This document shows, piece after piece, positions 16,671-25,395 of a DNA stretch of 64,000 nt. Each line of letters begins with the position of its first letter. Positions within the stretch are counted from its first letter, which is position 1. Under the pieces are notes generated by a model. It was given only the letters and a program-made list of their open reading frames with translations. It was not told the DNA's origin and searched no databases. This DNA is from Ruegeria discodermiae (GTDB lineage: Bacteria; Pseudomonadota; Alphaproteobacteria; Rhodobacterales; Rhodobacteraceae): NCBI RefSeq assembly GCF_030758345.1, contig NZ_JAVAMO010000007.1, forward strand, positions 1-64,000. The letters are read 5' to 3'. The position numbers were made by a program, and so were the translations under genes.

Positions 16671-18917
16671 TCACAGAAACACAATACTGTCGGCAAGCCC
16701 GTCGAGTGTAAGGCCATTAAGGCCATTCCCTTCAAGTATCCATTGCTCATAGAAGGCATCATCGTTGGAACGTACAGACAAGATCGTTCGCCCAATGTCG
16801 TCTGTTTCCAACATTAGAGAATCGTCATTGTCGGGGGCGCCGGATCGCGTGACCATACCAATCGGAGCAGCGATGACAATTTTGTCGATGCCGACTTCGA
16901 AGTTTCGAAATATGGTTGCGCCGTGTTTTTGGGGGTCCCACAATACTTCGATTGCTTCGGGATCGGCCCTGGCCAGCAGCGGCGCGGTGTCTGGGCCGAC
17001 CTCCGATCGGGCAGATAGACCAAGATTGATAATTACCTCGCCATTATACGCGACGTCTTCACCTGCACCTCCATCGATGAAATCGAACCCCTCTCCGCCA
17101 AACAGGATGTCATTGCCATCGCCGCCAAACAAAAAGTCATCGCCGTCACCAGCGATCAGAGTGTCATTGCCGTCATCGCCCAAAAGCAGGTCGTCGCCCT
17201 TACCCGCGACCAGCAGGTCCGTGTCATCCCCGCCAATGAGCGTATCATCACCATCAAAACTATAGAGTTGATCAGCACCAGAACCACCAACCAACGCCGC
17301 ACTGGTGTTGCCGGCGAATAAAATATCGGCTCCCGTGCCGCCGCGAAGCACAAGATTGACGTCGGACTGTATGCTGCGTGCGTAAATCACATCATCGCCC
17401 GTCTCACCGTCCACAATGACGGTATCCACATCCGGTGCGGCTGATAGATCGCCTAATTTGACCTGGTCGTCGCCGTCTCCCGCGTGGATTTCAACGGCTT
17501 CCGTGGTGCTCAGGCGATTCAGGCTCCAGGCCGGGCCGGTGTTCTCTACATGAAGCAGCGAGGTCTCGAACGACAGGTCGATTTTGTCGGGAAGATCGCT
17601 AAAACTGAACACAGCCCCATCTTTCCCGGGGCCGCCGTCCATACGGTCGTTGCCGTCGCCTTCGGACCAAATCATCAAGTCATCGCCCGAACCGCCCAGA
17701 AGGACATCGTTGCCCAGACCGCCCTGGAGTTCGTCGTCTCCGGCACGTCCGCGCAATTGATCATGATCGGCGCCGCCATCAAGCAGATCACCACCGCCGC
17801 CGCCAATAAGCGTATCCGCGCCTGCGCCACCATAGACCTCAAATCCGGTCAGAGTTTCGATCCCGGTGCCGCCGGCCTCGAACCAATCGTTATCTTCAAG
17901 AAGATTGATGTTTGTGATCTCTGCGTCCGTCACGTAGATCGTGGAAGTCCCGTCTTCGATGCGCACGCGACCATTGTCAGAGCGCACGCGCACAACATCC
18001 CGCGTTGGATCGAAAAAGTTGAACTGCGCAGTGTCCTGACCGTCGCCGCCATCAATCAGATCATTGCCGTGGCCACCATGCCAGATCATCACGTCGTCGC
18101 CCGTACCGCCGTAAACAGCATCATTGCCACGCCCGCCAAGGAGGATGTCGTCATCAAGCCCGCCCTGAACGACGTCTGCGCTGTCGCCGCCGACCACAAC
18201 GTCTGCGCCTATGCCACCGTCGAGTTCCAGCCGTACGCCAAGCTCTGCCAGGCCATCGGAGGCGATGATCACATCGTTGCCGCCCCGACCATTGATATCC
18301 AGAACCTCTGACGCGCCGATGTCGAGAGTGACTGGCCCGAGATTTTTGCGTTCCAGCATGATCCGCCCTCCCTCCATGCGGATCTCGAACCGGTCGCCCG
18401 AGCTGTTCGCACCGTTGACCTGAACGGTGTCAAAACCGGCGCCGCCTTCAATGAAATCTGAGCCATCATTGTTTTGCCAGATAAAGAGATCATTGCCGAC
18501 GCCGCCAAAAAGCCTGTCGCTTCCCGCACCACCAACAAGCTGATCGTTGCCGCTGCCTCCGTCGAGAATGTCATCACCGTCGAAGCCACTGAGCAAGTCG
18601 TTACCGCTGGAACCGAACAGCCGATCTGCCCCTTGAGCGCCGAACACCTGATCATCGCCATGTCCGGACCGAACCACAAGCGGTGGCATGGGACCGCTGG
18701 TGTCATCCAGTCTGATGTGATCATCGCCACCAAGCCCAGACACGAAGATCAGCTTGGTCAGTGTTAGGGTCGCCGGGCCGCCGGCAATTGGAATGTCGCC
18801 GGCGTTGATCTGTAGGCGTCCGTCCGTAAGGCGTGTGATTGTGATCTGGGCGTCAAGCTCATCGTCATTGACAAAGAGATGTCCGGTTATGTCATTGAAA
18901 AATGCTGTCGTGGCCAT
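16671..18917 (-). CDS. RTX-type calcium-binding repeat protein, 748 residues
   Basis: A very acidic protein with four blocks of GGxGxDxxx nonapeptides, around residues 95-150, 240-290, 370-425 and 540-650. The first three blocks each end in a (F/M)IW strand (NDLFIW, DDVMIW, DDLMIW). Between the blocks lie 60-90 residue beta-rich linkers (for example RFEIRMEGGRIMLERK, RVRSDNGRVRIEDG). There is no Sec signal; the C-terminus (LDGLADSIVFL) fits a type I secretion signal. Such proteins fold on binding calcium outside the cell. No catalytic domain is seen. AGGA precedes the ATG. The neighbours are a LysM protein and a divergent winged-helix/TPR regulator. Confidence 0.85.
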   Translation of the reverse strand: MATTAFFNDITGHLFVNDDELDAQITITRLTDGRLQINAGDIPIAGGPATLTLTKLIFVSGLGGDDHIRLDDTSGPMPPLVVRSGHGDDQVFGAQGADRLFGSSGNDLLSGFDGDDILDGGSGNDQLVGGAGSDRLFGGVGNDLFIWQNNDGSDFIEGGAGFDTVQVNGANSSGDRFEIRMEGGRIMLERKNLGPVTLDIGASEVLDINGRGGNDVIIASDGLAELGVRLELDGGIGADVVVGGDSADVVQGGLDDDILLGGRGNDAVYGGTGDDVMIWHGGHGNDLIDGGDGQDTAQFNFFDPTRDVVRVRSDNGRVRIEDGTSTIYVTDAEITNINLLEDNDWFEAGGTGIETLTGFEVYGGAGADTLIGGGGGDLLDGGADHDQLRGRAGDDELQGGLGNDVLLGGSGDDLMIWSEGDGNDRMDGGPGKDGAVFSFSDLPDKIDLSFETSLLHVENTGPAWSLNRLSTTEAVEIHAGDGDDQVKLGDLSAAPDVDTVIVDGETGDDVIYARSIQSDVNLVLRGGTGADILFAGNTSAALVGGSGADQLYSFDGDDTLIGGDDTDLLVAGKGDDLLLGDDGNDTLIAGDGDDFLFGGDGNDILFGGEGFDFIDGGAGEDVAYNGEVIINLGLSARSEVGPDTAPLLARADPEAIEVLWDPQKHGATIFRNFEVGIDKIVIAAPIGMVTRSGAPDNDDSLMLETDDIGRTILSVRSNDDAFYEQWILEGNGLNGLTLDGLADSIVFL

Positions 18918-19211
18918 GTCGAATTCCTGATTTCTAAAGCCGCTATCGAGGCTTTGATGTAATTGTGATAGACCGATGTCCGATTTTATTGACCTGAAGT
19001 CAGGCGCGGTTCACTGAACTATTTCGTATGGCGACCAGCTAACCGCAGCACAGGATCCTGATATCTGTGATGTAAGAACTGGGTGAAGGTGATCATCCTC
19101 CTGAGCGTTGGGGTGAAGCAGATCTCGCCTTATTCTCGTTGTGTTCAAAAGGTTGATCGCGACGGCTTTTCCGGTGATGTCGGGAATGGACGCGTTCGAT
19201 GATTGACGACC

Positions 19212-20543
19212 TTATCGCTTTGATTGTGCCTTCACATAGGCCTCCATTTCAGCACGAAGAATCTTCCGGAACTCTGCTTCCTTTGATGCCAGAACCTGCG
19301 CATACAGAATGTCGGCGATGCGCCCATTTGCGAGGTCAGTGGCGGCCGCGGCGCCCACGGCCTCACCGCTTTTCTGGCCAACTTTCGCGGGATTTTGGGT
19401 CATCCAGGTGGCGATCTCACGATTGACGTCGCCATTGGAGTTCAACAACTTGCTGAACCCGCTAGTCCCGAACCTGACAAAGAACTTCGTGATGGCTTTG
19501 GTCACAACTCTTTCAGGGAAGTTCTGGATACCTTTAGAAAAAGCCTCGGCATTCACCTTCACCAGTTCCTTGGCGACGGCCTTTGCCTCCTGATCCAGCA
19601 CGCGCGACACAAGTCGGCTTTGAGACAATCTGGAAAGCTGAGTGGTCATGACGGGTCGCGATGCCAAAGCATTCACCAGTGGCTTGGCCGCATATTTGGC
19701 GATCCCACCTGCGATGGCGCCCCCTGCGGCACCTGCAATGGCGTTAGCGGCAACTCTCTTGGCAATGTCGCCGGGCGACCGCTGCTTTAGACCGGCATCC
19801 ATGCGCCCTAGGGCATCTGCGCCGTCAAAGGTCAGGCTGACACCTGTATTGGAGAGCGCGCCGACCAGTACGCCTGCCGACAGGCTGGCGGGGGCTGCGA
19901 GGGTGACGGCAACGACCGTCCCGCAGAACTTCCCGACCTCCTTGACCATTTTCAGGCGAGCCACCGTGCGTTCTGCAGACCCGATAAGATCGCCGACCCA
20001 CTTATGCACATCGTTGGTGTAGGCGGTGATGACTTCCTCTGCGGTTTCTAGCTCGCTTGCGAATTTCTTGTATTTCCGGCCTTTGGTTGTCTGAGCAAGC
20101 TGTATCAAGGCCCGGCCGGCGCGCATTCTGCTCTTCATTGGTTCATCAACCGAAGAAAACCTGTTGACCACAAATGAGACGAACCATTGGTTGTCATTGA
20201 TCTTGCATTGGGTGTCGTGACGGCCGATTGCGTAGGTGTATCTTATTCGAAGCGCGGAATAGGCGCGGTCCATCGTTTTGTGCACATTCGAAAGTAGTGT
20301 CTGGTACTCTTTTTCGGTTAAGACAGTCTGCCCGCGCGGCCCCTTGATCAGAAAAGCCTTGGCCCTTGGATCTGGCAGCCAAATTTCGGATCCCTTTGTT
20401 AGAGTGGCACCTTTCTTTTTGAGCAGGGGCAGGCACTTGCGGTTCTTGGGGTGCTTCAGAATTGTGTCAGGATCCTTGATCCGAAACTGTTTCACAATGG
20501 ATTGCAACGTATCGCCTTCTTTTGCCTTGTACTTGATCCACAT
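19212..20543 (-). CDS. LysM-domain protein with hydrophobic/glycine-zipper region
   Basis: 443 residues. Residues 1-57 form a LysM-type domain (YKAKEGDTLQSIVKQFRI, HPKNRKCLPLLKKKG, GSEIWLPDP), the form seen in phage-tail-like and secreted effector proteins. There is no signal peptide. The middle is helical and basic. Two hydrophobic stretches follow, VVAVTLAAPASLSAGVLVGA near 213 and a glycine zipper, AIAGAAGGAIAGGIAKYAA, near 270. The C-terminus is a long charged helix. The membrane-active look suggests a possible pore-forming effector, but this is inference. Transcribed in the same direction as the RTX gene, 294 bases ahead of it; the gap between them holds nothing recognisable. Confidence 0.7.
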   Translation of the reverse strand: MWIKYKAKEGDTLQSIVKQFRIKDPDTILKHPKNRKCLPLLKKKGATLTKGSEIWLPDPRAKAFLIKGPRGQTVLTEKEYQTLLSNVHKTMDRAYSALRIRYTYAIGRHDTQCKINDNQWFVSFVVNRFSSVDEPMKSRMRAGRALIQLAQTTKGRKYKKFASELETAEEVITAYTNDVHKWVGDLIGSAERTVARLKMVKEVGKFCGTVVAVTLAAPASLSAGVLVGALSNTGVSLTFDGADALGRMDAGLKQRSPGDIAKRVAANAIAGAAGGAIAGGIAKYAAKPLVNALASRPVMTTQLSRLSQSRLVSRVLDQEAKAVAKELVKVNAEAFSKGIQNFPERVVTKAITKFFVRFGTSGFSKLLNSNGDVNREIATWMTQNPAKVGQKSGEAVGAAAATDLANGRIADILYAQVLASKEAEFRKILRAEMEAYVKAQSKR

Positions 20544-20606
20544 GGATTATCCTCGCTAACAGCGTACTCATTGATAATTGTCGTCGCTCATGCGCGTTTC
20601 GGTTGG

Positions 20607-21155
20607 CTAAATTCTGCGCTGAAAGGCCACAAAACTTGTCGTGTTGCCGGCACCGACCGAAGCCGCCCCGAAACCCAGCGTGTCGCGATCGCCCAGATCC
20701 AGGCTAAGGTAGACCCGATAGTCCTTGCATCGATCAGGCGTGGTGAGCGCCCTGGCTAAAACGGTTACCCGGTCACTGGCGGGGCGGAAGTCGATCCCGG
20801 CAATGTAATTCAATGCCGTTGCTGATGCTGCGGTCACGAAATCGCGAACAGGCTTCGGCCTAACATCTTGCCCGGCTCAATGCTCTTGCTTGTTGCCAAG
20901 CAGGTGCAATGGCGTTTCGGTAGTCGCCTAACTGATCTTGCCTAGGGGATTGGCGGCCAGTTCTTGAAGGTCCGCGGCCGGCTCACCTGGCGGCAATTCA
21001 TCGAAGAATAGTCCCGACGCCATACGGCCTTCAAACACAAGATCGTTGACAAGGATGCCGTTCGAGAACAAGCTGTTTGGCGCAACAGCGGGATCAGCGA
21101 ACGCGGCCTGCAGGGATGCCAAGGCGACGGCAAAAGACACTGGTACAAGTTTCAC
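20607..21155 (-). pseudogene. Broken gene for an exported protein
   Basis: A clear signal peptide starts at 21155 (MKLVPVSFAVALASLQAAFA), and the frame runs to a TAG at 20928. The same frame continues through a TGA shortly after and then stays open to 20607 with coding-like sequence (ALNYIAGIDFRPASDRVTVL, LDLGDRDTLGFGAAS). Two in-frame stops in one otherwise coherent frame suggest a decayed gene of about 180 codons. The alternative is a 75-residue exported protein and nothing more. The family was not recognised. Confidence 0.4.
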
Positions 21156-21299
21156 TTTTCATAGCTCCATTAAATACGAAAAACTGTCGCTTTTTGAACT
21201 TACTGTTTCGAGCGATGAGAGAACGACAGTGTTGATGGTTATCGTCCCGCCACAATCTCGCCGTCGATAATGGTAGCCGTGCCCGTCATTGAAAGCTTT

Positions 21300-21324
21300 T
21301 AGGAAATCTGTAGATATTCGTTAG
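21300..21324 (+). promoter_or_regulatory. 25-bp motif shared by two regulator genes (copy 1)
   Basis: Starts TAGGAAATCT and ends ATTCGTTAG, 30 bases upstream of the regulator ATG at 21355. It is 20/25 identical to 56287-56311, upstream of the paralogous regulator gene. It is the best candidate for a site of autoregulation. Confidence 0.5.
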
Positions 21325-21354
21325 AACTACGCGATTTCTGCCCGAGGCTGCCCC

Positions 21355-22962
21355 ATGATCTATAGCTTCAGCACTTACGAGCTCGATACCGAGAAATTCG
21401 AACTTCGCAAAAGTGGCGGTCTTGTGCCAATTGAACCGCAAGTCTTTACGTTGATCCAGTTTCTGGTCGAAAATCAGCATAGGATGGTGTCCAAATCTGA
21501 AATCGTGGAAGCGGTCTGGGATGGTCGAGCGATCTCGGACAGCGCCATCAGCAGCAGAATACGATCCGCCCGTAACGCTCTGAACGAAAGCGAGAACGCG
21601 AGCCAGTTCATCCAAACGATACACGGAAAAGGGCTTAGATTCGTCGCAGAGGTGCAGGAATTGGGTGACACTCGAAGCAGCTCTGGCGCTGTAGACCCTG
21701 TGCCGCAAGACGTCGTCACGACCGCCACTTCAGCACAGGTCAAGGACAGACCTTCGATCGCCGTATTGCCCTTTGAATGTCTCACGCCCAATTCCGAAGA
21801 TGCCTTGTTCGCATCTGGACTGACCGAGGACGTGATCACGAACCTGTCGCGGTTTCGGGATCTGTTTGTCTTTTCGCGTGTGACCACAACTGCACTGGCG
21901 GGTGCAGGTCTCAGCGCCCAGGAAATTCATCATCGGCTCAAGGTAGATTTCATCATTGAAGGCAGTATTCGAAAGTCCGCAGAAAAAGTGCGTGTTACGT
22001 TTAAGTTGATAGACGCCACCTCAGACGACACTCTCCTCTCAGAGCGGCTCGAAGATACCTGCACACTACAGAATCTCTTCGACTTCCAGGACAAGATTTC
22101 GCTTCTGATTGCGGGGCGCATTGCAAATAGGCGGCACCTGCTTCGCTTGACTGAACAAGAGGACGCACGCCGCCTGTGCAGCACGGCAAAGTGGGGCACA
22201 TATCGCTGGATCGCGCAGTACTACGAGTATATGCGGACCCGTGACAGTGTACTACATGCGTCGGTACGGGCCGGTCTCACGGACGCGTTGACAAATGATC
22301 CGAAATCAAGCGATGGCGCAGCGGCGCTGGCAGTGCTCCTACTGGATGAGTTTCGGTTTGGAACCAACAGTAGACCGGGTCATCCGGTCCTGGATGATGC
22401 CTACCACCATGCCAAGAGGGCAGTCGCAAACGATCTTTCAAATGCCTTTGCCCATCAGTCTTTGGCCATGGTGCAATACCATCGAGGCGAGTTTGACGAA
22501 TTCCTCGCATCGTCCCAAAGGTCGCTCACACTAAACTCAGGGCGCGCCGATGCCTTGGCAGCGTTTGGTTGCCTTAACTATCTGGCAGGGTATTTCAGAC
22601 GCGCCATGATCCAGCTCGATCAAGCGATCGATCTAAATCCGATGGAAAATGGCACTGCACGGCTCGTCCGCGCAGGCTGCCATTTCGTTGAAAACCGATA
22701 CAGCGCAGCATTGCTTGATATTCGACAAACTGACCTGCCGGATTTGCCGTGGTACCACGCTTACAGCATTGCCATTAACTATGCGGCGGGAGACACCGAA
22801 ACAGCGCTCGCACAAGCGCTATTGATGCAGGAGCAGTTCCCGGATTTTCTAACCCAAGCCGCAGCCATGAGAGACGTTCTGAAAATCTGCGACGAAGTAC
22901 ACGTAAAATTTGATGCTGTTTGGCAAGAGGTATTTGTAGCACTGGAGATGAGCCGCAAATAG
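21355..22962 (+). CDS. Winged-helix/TPR one-component regulator, paralogue 1
   Basis: 535 residues. An OmpR/ToxR-type winged helix covers residues 1-100 (IEPQVFTLIQFLVENQHRMV, SDSAISSRIRSARNAL, HGKGLRFVAEV). It is followed by a region starting RPSIAVLPFECLTPNSEDAL (about 140-260), found in CadC-like and 'adenylate cyclase'-annotated TPR regulators. TPR-like helices fill 280-530. No transmembrane segment joins the parts, unlike CadC or ToxR, so it is probably cytoplasmic. It is divergent from the LysM and RTX genes. Close paralogue of the protein at 54647-56266 (shared RFRDLFVFSR). Confidence 0.85.
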   Translation: MIYSFSTYELDTEKFELRKSGGLVPIEPQVFTLIQFLVENQHRMVSKSEIVEAVWDGRAISDSAISSRIRSARNALNESENASQFIQTIHGKGLRFVAEVQELGDTRSSSGAVDPVPQDVVTTATSAQVKDRPSIAVLPFECLTPNSEDALFASGLTEDVITNLSRFRDLFVFSRVTTTALAGAGLSAQEIHHRLKVDFIIEGSIRKSAEKVRVTFKLIDATSDDTLLSERLEDTCTLQNLFDFQDKISLLIAGRIANRRHLLRLTEQEDARRLCSTAKWGTYRWIAQYYEYMRTRDSVLHASVRAGLTDALTNDPKSSDGAAALAVLLLDEFRFGTNSRPGHPVLDDAYHHAKRAVANDLSNAFAHQSLAMVQYHRGEFDEFLASSQRSLTLNSGRADALAAFGCLNYLAGYFRRAMIQLDQAIDLNPMENGTARLVRAGCHFVENRYSAALLDIRQTDLPDLPWYHAYSIAINYAAGDTETALAQALLMQEQFPDFLTQAAAMRDVLKICDEVHVKFDAVWQEVFVALEMSRK

Positions 22963-23292
22963 TCTCGTTTCATGTCTTTCCAAAGAGGCCGTGCGTGAAA
23001 AAAGGACGGTTGCGACGATGATCCACGTCATCAGCCATTCCAATGGATTTGAAGGACTGCTCCCCAAGAAATCTGAGGCCAGTGGCCCTACTCGTGCGTG
23101 AGCAATCTCACGCCAAAGAAAGCTGCAACGAAATTGAAACTGGAAACTGGGGCCGCATGAGGCCAGAAAGCAATCGATGGTTTCTTCTGGAAGCTGATGG
23201 AAGGTTTGGTCTCATGTCGGAGCACATGTTCAGTCGTTGATGCAAAAGACCAATTTACTTGGCGTTGAGCACGAGAGAAAAGAGAATATTTA

Positions 23293-23733
23293 TTGCCATT
23301 TCAAATTCTTAAGGAAGAAAATTTTACACGTGTTGTCCTGAGCGCGCCCCTTGGTGAAGTGATCGATTTGCCGATCAATGCAGCGAGTCCGTCGCGGTCG
23401 GGACCGTATATCTTTGATCATTGGCAAGAGGGACGCTTTGAATACTTCTACTCTTACGAAGACACTTGGGCTTGGAATTTCAGATTTCGCGTTGATGTTT
23501 ACGGCAACGGCGAAGCACAGCATAGATTTTGGACTGCAGACAATCAAAATGACGCTATGCCGAGTGCTTCGGTATCACTCATCACCGCAGAGAACCACAT
23601 TCTACACCGCTTTTCGACCGAGACCAGCTCTCAACCCAACAGACCTCACGTAGAAAGCCAGCGACAATCGGGGCCAATTGTTTGGTGGGAAAAGGCAACC
23701 CGACTGGGTTTTATCTTCCAAGTATTCCGTTGA
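23293..23733 (+). CDS. Hypothetical protein, 146 residues
   Basis: Not recognised. The frame starts at a TTG behind AAAAGAGA and shows coding-like composition, with many aromatic residues in a probable beta-sandwich pattern (GRFEYFYSYEDTWAWNFRFR, VDVYGNGEAQHRFWTADN). There is no signal peptide or membrane segment. It lies alone, about 330 bases after the regulator gene. The gap 22963-23292 shows no other gene. It may be a small binding protein or a fragment of a larger one. Confidence 0.4.
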   Translation: MPFQILKEENFTRVVLSAPLGEVIDLPINAASPSRSGPYIFDHWQEGRFEYFYSYEDTWAWNFRFRVDVYGNGEAQHRFWTADNQNDAMPSASVSLITAENHILHRFSTETSSQPNRPHVESQRQSGPIVWWEKATRLGFIFQVFR

Positions 23734-23842
23734 CCAAAAATGCGAACCTGTAACAAACGCTATCGAATGATGACCATTGTTAGGTTTTGTTCAGAGAAAG
23801 CAGGGATCGTGCTCATCATTGCGCCGGGCGTCTTGGCTGTGA

Positions 23843-24140
23843 TCCAGCCAACAACGGCTCTTCGATCCAGGCTGGACAAGTTGCCGGAGACCGGAATGGG
23901 AGGAGACTATCGGAACGCCGCTTAGCATCCGTACCGCAGTTGTAGGCGGCGCAGCAATGGCAGCCCACGACAGCATCAATCTGATCGAAGGCTTTGGTCT
24001 TGAAGGAGAAGGCTATGCGACGGGCAAGGGCATGTACTCGGAGTTTCTAGATATCCTCGAAATCACTTTGATCGAGAACGAAACCCTTGTGGCCTTGGAG
24101 CGCGACCATGGGGTTGCCCTTCATGCCTATGAGCATGTGT
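23843..24140 (+). pseudogene. Gene remnant interrupted by an IS66-like fragment
   Basis: After a TGA at 23840 one frame is open and coding-like: PEWEETIGTPLSIRTAVVGG, AAMAAHDSINLIEGFGLEGE, then LERDHGVALHAYEH. It has no convincing start before an internal ATG (23957). At about 24130 it runs into the reverse strand of an IS66-like remnant. The family was not recognised. Confidence 0.4.
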
Positions 24141-24351
24141 TCACCGGAACGGGGATCATGTCAGATGCCGCACCAAGGGCGCGACCGCATCCGGATCGTA
24201 TCCGCCACTGATCCGTAGCCGGTGACCACTTGCCAATTGCAATTCGATCAGTCCATCTGCATCGGGCATTGCCTCTGCCCGTGTAGGCTCTGCAACGTCA
24301 GTTTTCTGGATATCGCCTCTCTCAATGTTGACCTTCCAACAGAAGGTTCTG
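24127..24351 (-). mobile_element. IS66-family remnant (TnpA C-terminus and TnpB start)
   Basis: On the minus strand a frame ends GLIELQLASGHRLRISGGYD, then PDAVAPLVRHLT and a stop at 24158-24156. The last codons overlap an ATG giving MIPVPVNTCS and a stop. IS66 elements have exactly this pair: the accessory protein TnpA ends in an IE..L..G.RLR segment, and TnpB starts MIPVP. Neither the DDE transposase nor terminal repeats are present, so this is a scar. Confidence 0.55.
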
Positions 24352-24368
24352 CGGGACTGAGTATATTG

Positions 24369-25286
24369 CTAACTTACTACCTCTATCGACTGGCTCGATG
24401 CCGCGAGTGTTGCGACATGCGATTTTAGTACTTCAACGAACTGGTCACGCGCCTCGTTTGGTTCTGAATGCCGCGGAAACAGGAGACCAAACGACATCCA
24501 ACGTTCAGGTGTGATTGGGACCGTCTGAACGCGGGTCTTATCCACATCCGCCGCAACAAGTTCATCTGCGATTGTGACACCACCGCCATCTGCTACGAGA
24601 GCACATGCCAGCGATGAAGAAGCGACCTCGCAAGTTTGCTTTGGCAATATCCCTGCGGATCGAAACATATCATCCAGTTGATCGCGCAATAGCAATCCGT
24701 GCATGAGTCGGACAACGGGAACATCAGCCAGATCGTCAATGGAAATTTCCTTCAGATTGGCAAGTGGATGATCAATTGGTACGACGGCTTGCGCTCTTAC
24801 GCGCAACAACAGTTCGGTTCGGATGTCGGGATGTTCGACGGGCAGAGCGCCAATACCCACATCATATTCTCGACCAGCCAACCACTTGCCAGCTTCTCTG
24901 CGGGCGCGCACATCGAGGCTGATATTGGTATCAGGGTTTGCCCTAACAAATTGACCGACAGCGGGGGACGCCAAGGCGCGCGCGATCCGTGGCATGGCGA
25001 CGATCCGAAGGTTCTGGGTGCGGCCTGCACGAATCTCGGCGGCGATGCCGGGGATCTCATCCAGATTATCGAGAATACGGCCCGCTTCGCGATAAAATGC
25101 AAGACCCTCGGGTGTTGGGGTGAGGTTCCGACCGCTGCGATCAAAGAGGTCAAGCCGCAATTCACCTTCAAGGCCGGAAATCAAGCGGCTTACCGCCGGT
25201 TGCGAAAGGTGCAGTATGTTTGCTGCTGCTGCGAGTGATCCCTCAGACAGCGTAGCTCTGAATGCACGAAGCGCTTTGATGTTCAT
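24369..25286 (-). CDS. LysR-type regulator of the TTT transporter genes
   Basis: About 305 residues. The helix-turn-helix is at residues 1-60 (IKALRAFRATLSEGSLAAAA, LSQPAVSRLISGLEGEL, FDRSGRNLTPT). It is followed by a substrate-binding domain with RTQNLRIVAMPRIARALASP. ATG 25286 is preferred; a GTG five codons upstream is possible. It is divergent from the tripartite tricarboxylate transporter genes, a very common pairing, and likely activates them in response to the carboxylate substrate. Confidence 0.88.
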   Translation of the reverse strand: MNIKALRAFRATLSEGSLAAAANILHLSQPAVSRLISGLEGELRLDLFDRSGRNLTPTPEGLAFYREAGRILDNLDEIPGIAAEIRAGRTQNLRIVAMPRIARALASPAVGQFVRANPDTNISLDVRARREAGKWLAGREYDVGIGALPVEHPDIRTELLLRVRAQAVVPIDHPLANLKEISIDDLADVPVVRLMHGLLLRDQLDDMFRSAGILPKQTCEVASSSLACALVADGGGVTIADELVAADVDKTRVQTVPITPERWMSFGLLFPRHSEPNEARDQFVEVLKSHVATLAASSQSIEVVS

Positions 25287-25331
25287 GTTCGTCACCGTCA
25301 CTTACATGATTTGCAAGTAAACTAAACATCT

Positions 25332-25346
25332 TTGCATTTTTCGCAA
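25332..25346 (+). promoter_or_regulatory. Candidate LysR box, TTT promoter
   Basis: TTGC-N7-GCAA contains the T-N11-A core of LysR sites. It lies in the 109-bp divergent gap, 50 bases before the tctC-like start. Confidence 0.4.
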
Positions 25347-25395
25347 TCTCAACCATCTGCTAGGTGAGATCAGGAGAGAAACTAGGGAGGACTCT

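Noticed and set aside
17484-18311. 275-residue plus-strand frame over the RTX gene
   Set aside because: It is the antisense of GGxGxD repeats (an Ile/Ala/Val-rich pattern), has no ribosome site and covers a clear gene.
16671-18917. Tandem DNA repeats suggestive of CRISPR or VNTR
   Set aside because: Periodicity is the 27-bp coding unit of RTX nonapeptides with codon variation, not identical repeats with spacers.
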